Of a stretch of DNA of 64,000 bases, positions 10,501-23,550 are shown in pieces. Source of the stretch: Helopsaltes ochotensis (Eukaryota; Chordata; Aves; Passeriformes; Locustellidae); the NCBI GenBank assembly GCA_013400155.1, contig VXBM01000546.1, positions 82,959 through 146,958 of the forward strand, in the 5' to 3' direction. A program made the translations under genes and the position numbers. The notes under the pieces are model-generated. The model was not told the DNA's origin, searched no databases, and saw only the letters and a list, made by a program, of their open reading frames with translations. Numbering within the stretch: the first letter of the stretch is position 1; each line of letters starts with the position of its first letter.

Positions 10501-13306
10501 AAGAGAAGGTAGGACAAGAATATATTTCTCCTTTTACACCTATGTTTTGTCCAAGCCTACATCTTCTGAGGACATTCACAGGCCAGCCCTATTTTTTACT
10601 GTTTACCATGACACCTTCACCAGTTCCTTCAAGTAACAGAGTACTTAGGATAAATGTCAGACCTGAATTATGGAAAAAGTAGTCTGAACATCTATTCTTT
10701 ACATAGACGAAGGCCTTTATAAAAATTATTTGGCCACTTAACAGTGGAATTGGACCATCAAAGTGGAAACTCCTGCAGCTTGTTTTCTGAAATGAATGAT
10801 CTGTCTACAAAGAGAAGTTCACAGAGCAAGCCCCTAAGACTCCAAAAGGGAAAGGCTATTTAGTTACTCAGTGTAATCTCTACCAAAAGCTTTGTCTTAT
10901 CCCACAGGTGTAAAATAACAGCATCTGATTTGAAACCATCCGTAGAGCTGCTAAGTAAACATATAAAAACCTAAAACTGTAACTAAAACTGCTGCCAATT
11001 GTTAGCTGTTGCCAGTGAAAATTAAGGTGTAGGAAAAGTCAAGAAAAGGTAATTTCATTCCTTACTTTGTCTCCTGGCTCTCAGCTGCTTTTACTCCAGA
11101 AGTAGTCAGACCGCAGAAGCTGTTCAGTTTCTTACTATGTTAAGAAGCTGGCCTAAAAGGCAGAGACAGACAGTTTATTCCAGAGAAGCCCCTTCCTCTC
11201 CAGCATGTCCATGAGACTCCCTATCTTTCATGGGGGCATAGAGAATTGCTCCTGCAGAGCTGCCCAGATCAACAGGATTCCACTCTGCCATGGTTCAGAA
11301 ACTGGGGAGCAGCTATTTACAGCAATGCTCTCTCTCCCTGCTGTCAGAGAAGCATGAAGAGCTCATAGGAGAGCTGAGCACTGAGTCTGACATTTACACA
11401 CTAAGAGCAAGGCCAGCTGCAAAGTCTACAAGCATAAAACTTTCATTCAGTTTCCAAATGTTCTGCTTCACAGAAGTCAAAAGTTCCCACTGGTCCCTCA
11501 GGACCTTACCTGGGATCAGAAAATAATTTTATCTAGCACAGAAGACAGCTGGATCTTACCATGATCAGATTTGGCATGTTCCTGGAGGTTGGTAATTCAC
11601 TGGACAATATCACCAATATGTTGGGTTTGCTTCTCTGCAACATGGATGCATAATTTAAGACAGTGAGATGAAACTTTGCACAGAGAATTTTACTTGCTTT
11701 ATTCCTACCTCAGTTGCAGTCAGTCAGTCCTTTTATATCTGTGTATAGCACTTAATCCATATTGCAAAAACTCATGTACCATGTTATATTGCTGCAAAGA
11801 GCCTCTGCCAGTTTCAGATCAGTCACCTCTGTCAAGTCCCATAGGATAAATTGGCCTGTAAAATCTATTCAAAATAGGTTTTTTACCCTGGATGGCCACA
11901 CATGATCTAACTTCCATCACCCGCCAGGTGCCAGGGGAAGAGTAACTGATGTGGAGAAAGGCTGTTGGAAATGGCATTCCTGCCTGTGTCATACCAGCTG
12001 CTGAACTTCTGCTCTTTTGTTATCTGAATCTGCACTTGCAATGCCTGCCTGGACAGCCTCTTATTTTAATTGCTATTACTTTCAATTACATTAATCTGGG
12101 GGAGGGAACTTAGAGTTAAAGCAGCATATCTTATGTTTATAGAAATGATAATCATGTTCAGAGAGCAGATTAAAAGGGTTCTCATAATGATGGCAGTGAA
12201 GGCAGAAGATAGAGCTTTCATTTCCATAAAGCATTAAGCAAACCCTACTTTACTGCCAACACAATCTGCTTCTGGCTCTAACTATTTATGTTTATTTTTA
12301 TGTATTTATTATGTGTTTGTCCCCTGCTGTCAAGGAGACAGGCTTCTGCTCCTTACCTTTCAGGAATGCATAAATCCTGGTGATTGGTTACTGTATGGGG
12401 AGGGAACAGAGCAAGAGGAATACAAACTGCAGCAACCTAGTGCAATGTAAATCCTGGGAACAAGCTGAACTAGACAGAGATGGAATCTGGGAACTGTTCT
12501 TAATCCTGACAATTACAAGCAATGAGAGCGCACAGAACCCAAAATAACACTCCTGGGTAATAGCAGACTTTTTTCATTTTTCTCCAAGTGCATATTTTAT
12601 TACTGCATCCCAGGTTGGGGTTTTGAAACAACAAAATACAAGTTGATGCAGAGTTAATTCTCGTTTCTGCTGCTGGCCCCAAAAAAGCAGGTGTCGTCAT
12701 GGGCTGTTGGCTGCCTCCTCCCGTGCACAGAGCACAGTGATTAGAACAGCATGAAAAGCCCGGTGAAGCCACCAGAGCTGGCACGGGGCAGTGTGCCTAA
12801 CAGAAAAGCAGTGGGGGAAGTAGTCGCTTGATGGATGATGTCGCTGTAAATAAGCCTTAGGTTAGCCCAGAAAAATTCAGTTAAAACCTTACTTTTTTTC
12901 TTGTTTGCTCAGTTGCCAAATTTGCTGAAGCTCTACTGGCTGTATGACTAATCGTGCCTGTTAGTATTTCCCCCCATGATGAACCTAAGTAAAGTTACAT
13001 TCAGAACACTCATTACAAACCCAAAGCACTGAAGGAAAAGACAAGGATCGTATATTCTGAAATTTCCTGTTCCTGTCCAACTGAACTTTATCATCTTCTA
13101 AACCCTATGAATGCCTTAACTTTTAAGTTATTTTTAATGACGTGAGAGTTTAATCCTTTCCTTGCTGGTTCATCATAGGGACCTCAGTGATCCAATCAGA
13201 TGTTGTGGGAAGTGAATGGATCAGGTAACAAATGAGCTCTAGTAACAGAAATTTAAATGTCTCCCCCACTCCATGCCTCCTTTCCACAGCCTCCATAGCA
13301 ACCATG
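7511..13306. other. Unique non-coding DNA, nothing recognised
   Basis: About 5.8 kb of AT-rich DNA with ordinary short frames; the longest is 154 codons at 8469-8933 (+) with no recognisable domain. No LTR, CR1 terminus or RNA gene was detected. If the CpG-island gene runs leftward, this is upstream intergenic DNA that could hold enhancers, which I cannot identify. Confidence 0.4.
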
Positions 13307-13338
13307 TTTTTGAGAATCTTTGCAAAGATTCTCAAAAA
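13307..13338. repeat. Perfect 32-bp palindrome (no spacer)
   Basis: The 16-bp arm TTTTTGAGAATCTTTG (13307-13322) is followed immediately by its exact reverse complement CAAAGATTCTCAAAAA (13323-13338). The palindrome does not extend further on either side. No target-site duplication or transposon terminus was recognised around it. Confidence 0.95.
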
Positions 13339-16300
13339 TTCAGTCTCCAGGGGAAAGTAAACCCCTAAAATCACATTAAAAATCTGAAGCAGGAAAACCA
13401 GAGAATTCTTGCACAAAGCACAAGAGGGAAACATCACAAAATCTGAACCTCCAAGTCACACATCAATTCCAATTTTACAGTTTTCAATTCCATCAGTGCC
13501 AGTTTTCAGCATCATTATAGCCTTGTGATGCCTTTAAAAACTAGGAGGGAGGGAGGGCTTTTCAGTACAGGTCTACTGAAACCTGTGTCTAATGATAATT
13601 TAAAGTAATTTATAACCCATAAAGCACTCACAGCAAGGACAGTATCACAGTATCTAGTGATATTTATGAATTTGCAGGTCCCATTTCTATTAATATGAAT
13701 AATATGCAGATTATTAATGACATAAAATAGTGTTTATTGTTCATCTTTTATTAAAAATACTAAGCAAGCAATCTGCAACCTACTGACATCTGGAATTATG
13801 GTTTGTGTTATCTGCAGATTTTGCTTTGTTTGCACAGGATAGGTCAGATAGTAAGTGGTTTATGGTGCTCTTTAACATACAACTATGGCATGAATAGGCT
13901 GAAAAGACAGATGCTAGGCAAGTCAGCAGTTTACTGATTTGACATTCACTGCATTTGCAAGGTTAACACAACTTCTGTCCTGAACAAAAAGAAATCAGGG
14001 GCTTCTACATTCCCCACTGAACCATGTGAGTGCTGGTGGTAGCAAGGAATAAGGGCACTGCTGTCACACAAGAACCTGCATTATGGCAGAGAAAAAGCCC
14101 AAAGGGTAAATATAAAATTCGCTGCTTTCTGAGGCAGCATTTGTGCAAAATGTATATATGCATAAATACTTCTAAAAATTGTTTCATTTAGGGAAAAATG
14201 TGGTGGTTACAGAAAAGCAAGCATCAAACTTTCTTTAAAAATAAATTATAGTATCAAGCCTAAATTAGCAAATCTGCCACTGCTGTGTAATATCCTCCTG
14301 AACCTAAATGTGTTATGAGAGGTCTTTTATATAGAAGGAATGCCATAAATGAACACAAAAAACAAGGAATCTGATGTGGAGTAAGGTACTTAAGCCATGC
14401 AGAGGGGAGATTTGAAACCAGGTCTGTGTAAACCAGGTAAATATTAACAAATTCATCACTAGAGTATCAGGCAGTGTCAAGGCACACTTCCTACATTTAT
14501 ATTCTCTCTTTTACAAAGTACAGCAGCAACACTTTGACTCCATTTTGCTCGAATGTAATTTCTGGCACTGTATGTTGTCTAGTGTGTCTGCTGGCATTTT
14601 GTTTTGGATCTCTCTAGATCCACACCACAGCAGCAGCAGCATTAGCCTCATGATATAGTGCTGCAATCCCTACAACTGTGTATCATTAGTGGGAAATCAT
14701 TTTAATACTCTTGTAAACACCATCAGGGAGCCAGGAGACTATTTGTATTTGTTTTACTGTCGCAGACTAAACTGCCTTATTCCAACCCTGTCCATCAAAT
14801 TAGTGCTGGACCAGGTTCAAAGCACTCTAAACCTGCCAACTCCAGTCCGGCGTGAACTTTATTAGAACCAGGCAACCATTTTCCAGTGCAGACACTGCAA
14901 ACATATCAGTTGCAAATACATGTATTGATGAGGTGCCCTTGCTCCATCATACAGAAGGCTGATATCCCCATGTTGGAGGCACAGCTCCAAAGGTTTTATT
15001 ACAGGTTTTGTACTTCACATTGGCAGAACTTTTGATTTTCCCCACATGGAGAAAATGTAGGTGTATAAAATATTGTACAATCTTCTTACATAAAATATCC
15101 TACATTTTTATGTAAGAATCTAGTCTATATTTAGTCCAAAGTCTTCCCCTCTGAGGTAGCTCTTGGTCTTAACCCAAGAAGAAGGAGAAATCTTGGCAGA
15201 GTGTTGGAAGAGAGATTTTCTGACCTAGTCACTGGAAGAGATGGTATGATTTTTAGATAAAATTATACTTTTCTTTCAAAAAGACTGAATATCTATTTCA
15301 GCCCACCACAGTTAACTATAAAATACAAAACTGTTAACCAAAACAGGTTTGCTGAGAGGGGTTTTCAAGCTTTAGGTAGGTGGGAGGAACAGCAGGTGAC
15401 CTAGGAGCTGAAAACACCGTCCCACAGAGCCACCAGGATAAAGTTTGCTGGGCAAAATGGGGTGGCACTAATAGCTGCAGAGCACCTGAGAGGGTGTGCT
15501 GCAGTGGTGGTGTACCTCAGTCTGCCACACCAGCTCTTCCTTTAGCCACTGCTGCTGGAAGTTCAGAAGGAACCCCATCTGCCCAGTCAAAGGCCAGATC
15601 TATATTAAAAATATTTGCCAGAAAGACATGCAGTCACAGGGAACAGGAAGACACAAAGGTGATTAATGCATTTTTTTCAATGCTGAAAAAGTGCCTGTGG
15701 GCAGTTCCCAGAAGCAATGCTGCTAACAAGAGAAATTCTGAGTGACAGCACACTCCAGCACATTTCTTTTAGCCCTCATTTTTGATCTTTTTTGTTCACT
15801 TTCTGTCAACAGCAAAGTGTTCAAAGCTAAGCTCCACTGCTCACGGAAAGCAAGATGTTAGCTCACCTCTCAGCTGCAATCAGAATTTGAATTGTATGTT
15901 TAATAAATTGGGGTTGCAATGGTTAGTTACAAGAGCTAACAAAAGTATCTCTTAGGATTTGCGTAGCAATCCTATACAGGAGGAGCTTCCAAGTACAGCT
16001 ATCAAATATTCACAAGTGTTTGTAACCTTTCCACTTGCGTCCAGATGCTCTCCCCTGTACCATGCTGTGCAGGAACTGCCACTGAAATCAGCACAATTCC
16101 CAACAGAAAATGCTACTCAGCTTGAGTAAAGGTGACAGAATCGAACCCTTGGAGGGGGAGGATGAGAAAACCCAGTATTAGTTTGAATAATTAATGTATC
16201 TGAGAATATCCTAATCTCCTTATGAAGAGAGAGGCAAAATCTAAATACATAATTCATGATGAATTATTCAGTCAGCTGTGAATGAATTATCCTGGGAATA

Positions 16301-16442
16301 TTTCGCTGGCTTTTAAAACTTCTTTCTTAGAACAAATATATCTGGCTTGGGAAAAACATCCCCTTTAGTGGCCAACCACATTTTCAAACTAGTCTGTCAG
16401 CCAAAGATAAATTTAAAATGTTTCCTAGCATTTATATCTACT
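13339..16442. other. Unique non-coding DNA, nothing recognised
   Basis: AT-rich. It contains a short CAG/AGC run at 14628-14640 and a 121-codon frame at 15380-15745 (+) without recognisable similarity. No repeat boundaries seen. Confidence 0.4.
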
Positions 16443-16511
16443 GTAGCATCATCTAGGAATCCAAGCAATACATTTGCATCATAGTAGCATCATGCAGGAA
16501 TCCCGGTAATA
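16443..16511. repeat. Imperfect 28-bp direct duplication, period 41 bp
   Basis: Copy 1 (16443-16470) and copy 2 (16484-16511) both begin GTAGCATCAT, share AGGAATCC and end AATA. They match at 23 of 28 positions. This is a small local tandem duplication with no mobile-element features. Confidence 0.7.
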
Positions 16512-18989
16512 GCTTCTCATTATCTTCAGTGCAGTACAGACAAAGATGTGACTATAATGTTGTTAGACTCAAATGAAAGTGCAAATGTATTCTAACACCG
16601 TGAGGTTTTATGAGACCAAATCTCAAATTCTGGAAAGAAGGACTAATTGTTGACTAAGCATATGATTGTATATGCACACCTTCAAGACCATCTCCATGAA
16701 AAGTAGTGTGTTTTCAATGTCACACCTGCCATTGAAGTGAAGTGAGACAGAATTTTTCCTAGCACTCCTTCACTAAGCCCTACAGCCAAAACCTCAGAAG
16801 CTCAAGGGAAGGATGCATCTATGAATAAACCAGATAGCTGGATTTCACTTTCTGAGCTCTGAAATCTGTGGAGTGCAATACTCACTAATTTTTTTTTTTT
16901 TCTCAGAGATTTGTATAGTTAAAATTATCAGGGTAGGATACATTTAATATATTCATTCATAACAAAACAAGCCCACTCCGAAATCATCAAAGACATCAGA
17001 TCAGGCAACTTGAGTTTCTCTATTCTTTGCATCCCTCTGCTTTTTTCTTTGGTAGGACAGTTCACAGAAAACATTGAGTCCCTAGCAGAATATAAAAGGG
17101 TAACCCAGTGGATGTAGCAGCTTCTCCTTTGCTTATTCGAATGCAAAGAAAGGCCCATGAGATGGACAAGTGGGAATGTCAGATGTTTAAAACTCTTACA
17201 AAAAACACCCAAGAGCAAAACCTTAGTACCACAACGCCACAAGAAAAGTGTCACCAAGCTCAAAAAAACCAAACAAGCTGGAAAAAACTTCTTAACCTTT
17301 TAAGCCAAGACAGAACGAGGAAAAAGGGAGGATAAGAACTGACAACACAAATAGAAAATGGAAAATAGTTATGACAGATCTCAAGCTTCAGTGAGAAACT
17401 CTGCTCTGTCTCAGCAGGGGGACCTTTTGAATCACATTTGTGATTCTTATTTCACTTATTTGAGGTCTATTTTTCTTTAAATCCTGTGTTCATTCCTGGG
17501 TATTTTCTCTCTCTTAATTAAACCTTCACATCAGACTTTTATTAAGATAGAGGCAAAGCCTGTACCTTCCTCATTCTCTCAAGGTTATCTTCTGAAATAG
17601 GATTGAATTCTTTTAATGGAAAGAGAGGGGGGAGAGAACTGCTAAACCTATGGGAAAGTTGTAATTCCACAGTTATTTCTAAGAATACAAAAGATTGTTG
17701 TATCTTGTATCTGGACAATCCAATTAGCTTAATGTCTGGGAATTAAGCAGGCTGCTGATCATGTTGGAGAACTGACCTATTTCAATGGAAAACTGTTGTA
17801 TTTGCACAGCAGTCTCACTTCAGCTCGGTAGCCGAGTCTCCAGAATCATCCTGAAATTAATCATAGGCCATCACTGATCAAAGAAGGAATGGTAACTTGT
17901 TATTTAAAATCACAGGCACTATAGTGTACCTGTTCACTGACTGGTATGCACTACTGAAGTTGGTATGTGGTCATATTTTCATATGTGTATCCCCAGCTGC
18001 TGAATTCACAGGTTTGTTTTCTAAACAAGTAATTAGCTTATGACCTCCAGATCCATAAAATATTTATAAAGTTTTTCCATTTCAGAGCATGAAAAGAAGT
18101 CTTGTTGGTTTGAAAATTTTCAATAAATACATATCTCAAAAGCAAATTTCACTCCCCTTTCCCTTTCTTTTTTCATCCTTGAATGACATGGAGTTCCACA
18201 GTGTTACTGAGTGTTATCACAGCTTGGGAACTGTATTTTGGAGGGGGCTTTTTTTCCTGTGTTTGGTTTGCCTCTCTAGTTCACTTCACACTTTGGAGTA
18301 TTTCCATATTTCCAGCTGCAGCAAGAACAGAACCATGCAAAGCTGGTTCCCTTCTGCCACCCTCTGTGAGTGCTTTTCCTGTCAGCAAAGGTACCAGAGC
18401 TCTGGACTCCCCAGGGTGTCAAATACTTCCATGGATGGCCACAGCTTCAGCCACAGCCCATCCCCCTCAGAGAAGGGATAAAGAGCCAAAGAAAGTTATT
18501 GGCTATGCTGGGACAGCACCATACACAGCATAGGGGCTCTCTCACTGAGAAACATTGCTCTCTTCTTCCTTTCTTAAGTGTAGTTTATGGTGCTTAAAAC
18601 ATTTGCATTTACCTCTACAAGCCCTCCTGATACTCTTTTAATCAGTGACAACAGAAGTGGAAACTACAGGGAAGTAAATCTTCTTCAGCAAGAATTAGTT
18701 AAATGTTTGGTAAAGAAAGTTTCAGAGTTTCAGAGGTGGGAATTTTTTGGGTCACCTTCACATTTTATTTTCATTCTTAAACTTCATGTTGATCTCCTTC
18801 TAGACAAGATGATTATTGTACAGAAGACCTTTATAAGTCTCAGAAGTGTGCATGCTTTAAAAAGAAAATAAAGAAAAAGAAGAAGAAAATTTTACAAATC
18901 AGAAAACATAAACAAAATTAAGTGATGTTTGGAAAATAAGTCCTATAGCAACATATCATGCATAGCATTTGACACTCACACATGACATC
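16512..18989. other. Unique non-coding DNA, nothing recognised
   Basis: AT-rich with short T runs (near 16890) and a purine-rich stretch just before the CR1 (about 18855-18890). The frames at 18089-18597 overlap each other in several phases and show no domain. No gene is supported. Confidence 0.4.
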
Positions 18990-20075
18990 TTTGTCTATAA
19001 ACTGGAGAGACATGGATTTGACAGATTGACCACTTGGAGAATAAAAAATTGACTGGATGGTCACACTCAAAGAGTTTTGTCAATGTTTCAATGTCCAAGT
19101 GGAGGCCAGTGACAAGTGTTGTTCCTCAGAAGTTGGTATTGGTATCAGCACTGTTTAAAATCTTTGTCAGTAACAAGGACATTGACAGCAAATTTGCTGA
19201 CAATGCCAAGCTGTGTGGTGGTCAACACACTGGGGGGAAAAGATGCCATCCAGAGGGATCTTGACAGGCTTCAGAGGCGGAATTGTGTGAACCTCATGAA
19301 GTCCAGCAAGGCCAAGTGTAAAATCCTGCACCTGGGCCAGGAAAATCCCAAGCACAAACACAGGATGGACAAAGAATGGATTGAGAACAGCCCTGGGGGG
19401 AAGGACTGGGGGTTGCTGGTTGATGAAAAGAGCTCAGCATAACCCAGCAATGTGCCCTTGCAGCCCAAAAACCAACCACATCCTGGGCTGCTTCAAAAGC
19501 AGCGTGGGCAGCAGACCCAGGGAGGGGATTCTGTCCCTCTGCTCTGCTCTCAATAAACCCCACTTGTAGTGCTGCATCCATCTCCAGGCTCCCCAGAACA
19601 GAAAGGGTACAGACCTGCTGGACTGAATCCAGAGGAGTCTGTGAAGATGATCAGAGGGCTGGAGAACCTCTTCTATAAAGACAGGCTGAGAGAGTCAGGT
19701 TTGTTCATCCTGGAGAAGAAAAGGCTCTCAGGAGAACTTCTAGCAGCCTTCCAGTACCTAAGAGGCCTACAAGAAATCTGGAGAGGAACTTTTACCAGGC
19801 ACGTGTAGGGATAGGACAAGGGGGAATGGCTTTAAAATGAAAGAGGGCAAGTTTAGGTTAGATACTAGGAAGAAATTCTTCACTGGTAGGGTGGTGAGAC
19901 ACTGGAACAGGTTGTCCAGAGAAGTGGTGGATGCCCCATCCCTGGAAATGTTCAAGGCCACATTGGATGGAGCTCTGAGCAAACTGGCCTAGTGGAAGGT
20001 GTCCCTGGCAGGGAAATTGGAACCAGATGATTTTCAAGGTCCCTTTCATTCCAAACTATTCTATGATTCCATGAT
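18990..20075 (+). mobile_element. CR1 LINE, 5'-truncated, with part of reverse transcriptase
   Basis: This fragment of about 1.1 kb carries the CR1 ORF2 region downstream of the RT palm. KWRPVTSVVPQ (near 19097-19129) corresponds to the CR1 'SWRPVTSGVPQ' block. SKFADNAKLCGG (19185-19220) is RT motif C, where FADD would be expected, so the second catalytic aspartate is replaced by asparagine. There is a short deletion just before it. Blocks matching LMKFNKGKCKVLHLG-type sequence (near 19294-19336), RLRE-type sequence and the HWNRL / [16 protein letters not shown]-terminal block follow, in shifting frames. It ends at 20058-20075 in the octamer repeat (ATTCTATG ATTCCATG). The copy is inactive and has frameshifts and stops. 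The 5' boundary is approximate. Confidence 0.93.
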
Positions 20076-21824
20076 ATTAAGAGGCCTAGTCATTCAATCT
20101 AAAGGTAATAAAATATGTAACTGCCAGAAATACATAAAGTTAATAAATAAGAATCAAGATCACTTTCTTATGTGGGACTCTTCATAAACAGACTCAAAGA
20201 GCTTTGTATGGAAGATGACTCTCACTCTCAGGAAGGCAAAGACCACTTATTTTCTATTTTATTAAAAATACCATTTATAATTTCAATCCAGAAGGTGACA
20301 CATTTCACTGAAATTAAGAATTTCTTTCTGAAATTTCCTCTACAGATTGAGCATATATATGGTCATATATGTAAGTTGGATGAAGAACAGTCAGGCAAGG
20401 AAAGAAATTTACTCATATGGGAAAGAACTGGCCTTATATGAGGCACCAGAACTATTTCACTTCTTAACCATTTTAGCAGTTCTGAGCAGAAGGCAGTTTA
20501 ATTGCTCATGTCTTTCATGATATAGACATAGAAAGTCACCTCTCATTTCCTCCATAAAATAGTTTACCACAGAGTTTTTGCAGGAAGGGATATACCAGAA
20601 GATTACTGGTATTTGGATTGCTCATCAGGGTCTGATATTATGCTCTATTTAAAAGAATTATGAGAAATTAAAAAATAATGTCCATGTTCACTAGCAAGAA
20701 AAAATTTGGGACTGTAAAATATGATGTTTCCTGCTAAAAGATCCCCAAACTCTTACATTCATCCTGTGGAAACTGCTCGGTTCCTGAAACCTCTTGTGCA
20801 GCAGTAGGCAATAAAACTCTCATAGGTGGAGAATTAGCCCAGCCATCAGAGCAGCATGCTTCTTACTTCTCTCAGTTGGCCCTATCTCTGCTTTGAACAG
20901 TTCACTTGATAGATAATTCAGCAAATCAGCGTGTTACCTTTTCAGTGATTTTATTCACTCTAAGTCAGAACTCTACTGCAGGATGAAAACAAGCCCTAGG
21001 GAAGCCATCTGATCCAGCCAGGCACGGCTGGCTCCCGCGCTGTTCTTCTGCTGCCAGCCGTCATGGCAGAGCTGGATGCAATCAATACCACGTCCCACCA
21101 AATGCCAGCATTTGTCATCGTAGTGGAAAGTGACACAGTTCACAAGTTATAACTTTAGAAGGAAATTCGTACAGCAATCAATGAATACCGGCCACTGAAA
21201 ATAAAATTGTATCACAAGCAGTGGCTAAGCCGCCAGTGCCCACACCCTCCAGCTTTGAAGAAAGCCTTATAATTAGAAGAACAGCATTTTTTTAGGTGGG
21301 TGGTATCTGTATCAGGCTTCAGTCCTAAGGGTAGATATGTCATCTTAGATGTTACCTGAATATCTAGGAAGGTGTGAGACCTTCGGAAGCTTTTAATCAT
21401 CTGGGAGCTCCTTTTAGGCTGAACTTACTGTCTCTGCCTTCTGTTTTGCCTTTCTCCTCAAGATCTTTGATTTATCTGATCCACTTTTTGTTCCAGCTGA
21501 AGTCAGTGGGAGTTTCACCTTTGATTTCACAGAGCTTTGGCCTTGCCAATATAAAGGAATGAGCCTTTTCTGATGAGGGTAGTTCGGTGTTAATGGTATA
21601 AAACAAGGGAAAGGCAAAGGAGGACTTGTATCTCCTGTACACAGATTAGATAAAGCAAAACAAAAGGGGAGAACAAGTAGACACTGATAAATGCCAGCAC
21701 TAGAAAGCCATCATGTAAAGCTAGATGTTAAGGGGGAAAATGATAGGGTCCCATAAAAAGAAAAAAAATTTCAGGCCAGTGCCATCACAGGAGACATTAC
21801 ACTGCTACATAACAATAGGCTCTG
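20076..21824. other. Unique non-coding DNA, nothing recognised
   Basis: AT-rich with short frames only. No repeat terminus or regulatory element could be supported. Confidence 0.4.
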
Positions 21825-22448
21825 GTGTGGGGAGGGGGGTGCTGCTGCCCTAACTCAAATCCTCTCTATCTCCTGGGAGGGGAAAGATTGCCTACATCTT
21901 TGAATCAGTTGGGTTTGTGCCACAATATCCACAGAATCTATGTGCTTTTAATACTGCCCTACGTACAGCACTTGTCACAACTACATGGAGCTCCATTTTC
22001 AGCTACTCACAGGACAAACGCGGCCACACAAAGCACAATTTTCATGGTAGAGTTTGTGTTTGCCACTGGGGCCCACCCTGTTCACCTGACCATTTTGCAG
22101 AGGTGTCGGAGAGCTGGAAGCAGCACCCTTATGTTAACATCCTATCTGCATCTCCATTCTCTCACCACAGCACCTGCCTTATTTGCTGGGAAGGATGTCC
22201 AAAAAGAGAGAGATGGTTTACAGAATGGAAAAGGATTTATAAACAATGAGTCATTCATATTCCCTCTGAGGCAGAGGCAAATCTCAGCAGCTGCAGAAAG
22301 GAAGATAAATGCCAATGGAGAGGGTTTGGAGGGAAAAATAATGTGCATGTTTGAGCCTCCAAACATGACCCTTTGGGGCAGTTACCTGTCTACCAAGGAT
22401 TTTAGGTCCCAAGCCCTAAGCTCATATTCCAACAAAGTTAGGAAATGA
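21825..22448 (+). other. Unusually long open frame (207 codons), probably not a gene
   Basis: This is the longest gap-free ATG-initiated frame in the window. The predicted peptide begins MWGGGCCCPNSNPL and has no signal peptide, membrane segment or domain I recognise. A second plus-strand frame (21917-22249) is also open over the middle, so the stretch is simply poor in stops. No convincing splice or promoter context was seen. Chance is the most likely explanation, though the length is noteworthy for sequence of this composition. Confidence 0.15.
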
Positions 22449-23428
22449 GCCAGCACTGTGGTAAAAGCTAGAAACAGTGCAGTTCACAATGCATTTTTTT
22501 GTAGAAATGAAGCTCAATTTCATATTATACTGAGACTTTTATTATTTTCTGCTAAGTGTTTTCTGATACACTGTAAGAAAATTATGATACTGTCACAAAT
22601 AGCTCAAGTTCTTGCCTTGGATTTGGACATTTATTAGGGAGTGAAGTCCCTTTTGGGGGGTATTTGTTGTCACAGGTGGATACAGATCAGTGAGGTATAG
22701 GACCATTTATTTGTTTGATAGTCTGTAAAAATGTCAGGTAAATTTATCCTAGTATTTTAATGTTGAGAGATACAAAATGCAGAAGACACAAAGAAAAGGG
22801 AGAGGAGGTAGTACAGGAAGAGTTTGAGCCAGAGAATACAGAGGGTATCTTCCCATCCTTAAACTGATCCAAGTCAGAGAGGACCACATACAGGTGCTTT
22901 GATCCAGATACTATTTCTGTTTGGAATGCAAAACAAACTTGTACATGGCTGCACTCTAATCTGTAGCAAATACAAACTACCAAACCACTACAAGTGGCAG
23001 AAGCATTTACTTAGCAGTTTCTCAGACAAGTCTTTGCTTTGCATGAAGACAGATTCCCTTGTAACAACAGTCTAGAGATTTGCTTGGTTGACTTATTGAT
23101 TATTGAAAGCAGTGTTTTAATGCTGACTTTCCCAGAAGACCACGCAGCATGTTTGATTTCAACTATCCCTTGCCATTAGTAAGTGTAAATATTCATTTTC
23201 AGAATTTAAGCTTATTAGGCACATATCTGCAAAAGAATAATGGTTCATGTGAGATGAAAGCAACTGGGGATTTTGTCAGATGAGATCCAATACAAAAATT
23301 AATGTTATAGGCTCTTTGTCTCCTTCTGCCATCAAGCAAAATGAGCTTAAAATATTGGCAATGATGAGTCTGGGACCATTCAGGCAATATATTCTGTCAA
23401 ACAAGATCCACTTCCTGCAAAGATAGGC
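22449..23428. other. Unique non-coding DNA, nothing recognised
   Basis: No gene, repeat or RNA element supported between the long open frame and the GATA microsatellite. Confidence 0.4.
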
Positions 23429-23455
23429 ATAGATAGATAGATAGATAGATGGATG

Positions 23456-23541
<86 letters not shown>

Positions 23542-23550
23542 CAGACAGAT
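23429..23550. repeat. (GATA)n tetranucleotide microsatellite
   Basis: About 30 units of GATA/ATAG, interrupted by two GGAT variants near 23451-23457 and grading into two GACA units at 23539-23548. A minus-strand frame through it reads as a Ser-Ile-Tyr-Leu repeat, which is an artefact of the repeat. Probably length-polymorphic. Confidence 0.98.

Noticed and set aside
16128..16160. ATCGAACCC near 16139 and TTCGAACC near 60540 as tRNA B-boxes
   Set aside because: The flanking B-box bases do not fit fully and no A-box or cloverleaf could be built at the right distance.
23429..23550. CRISPR array
   Set aside because: It is a continuous tetranucleotide microsatellite with no spacers; the sequence is vertebrate.
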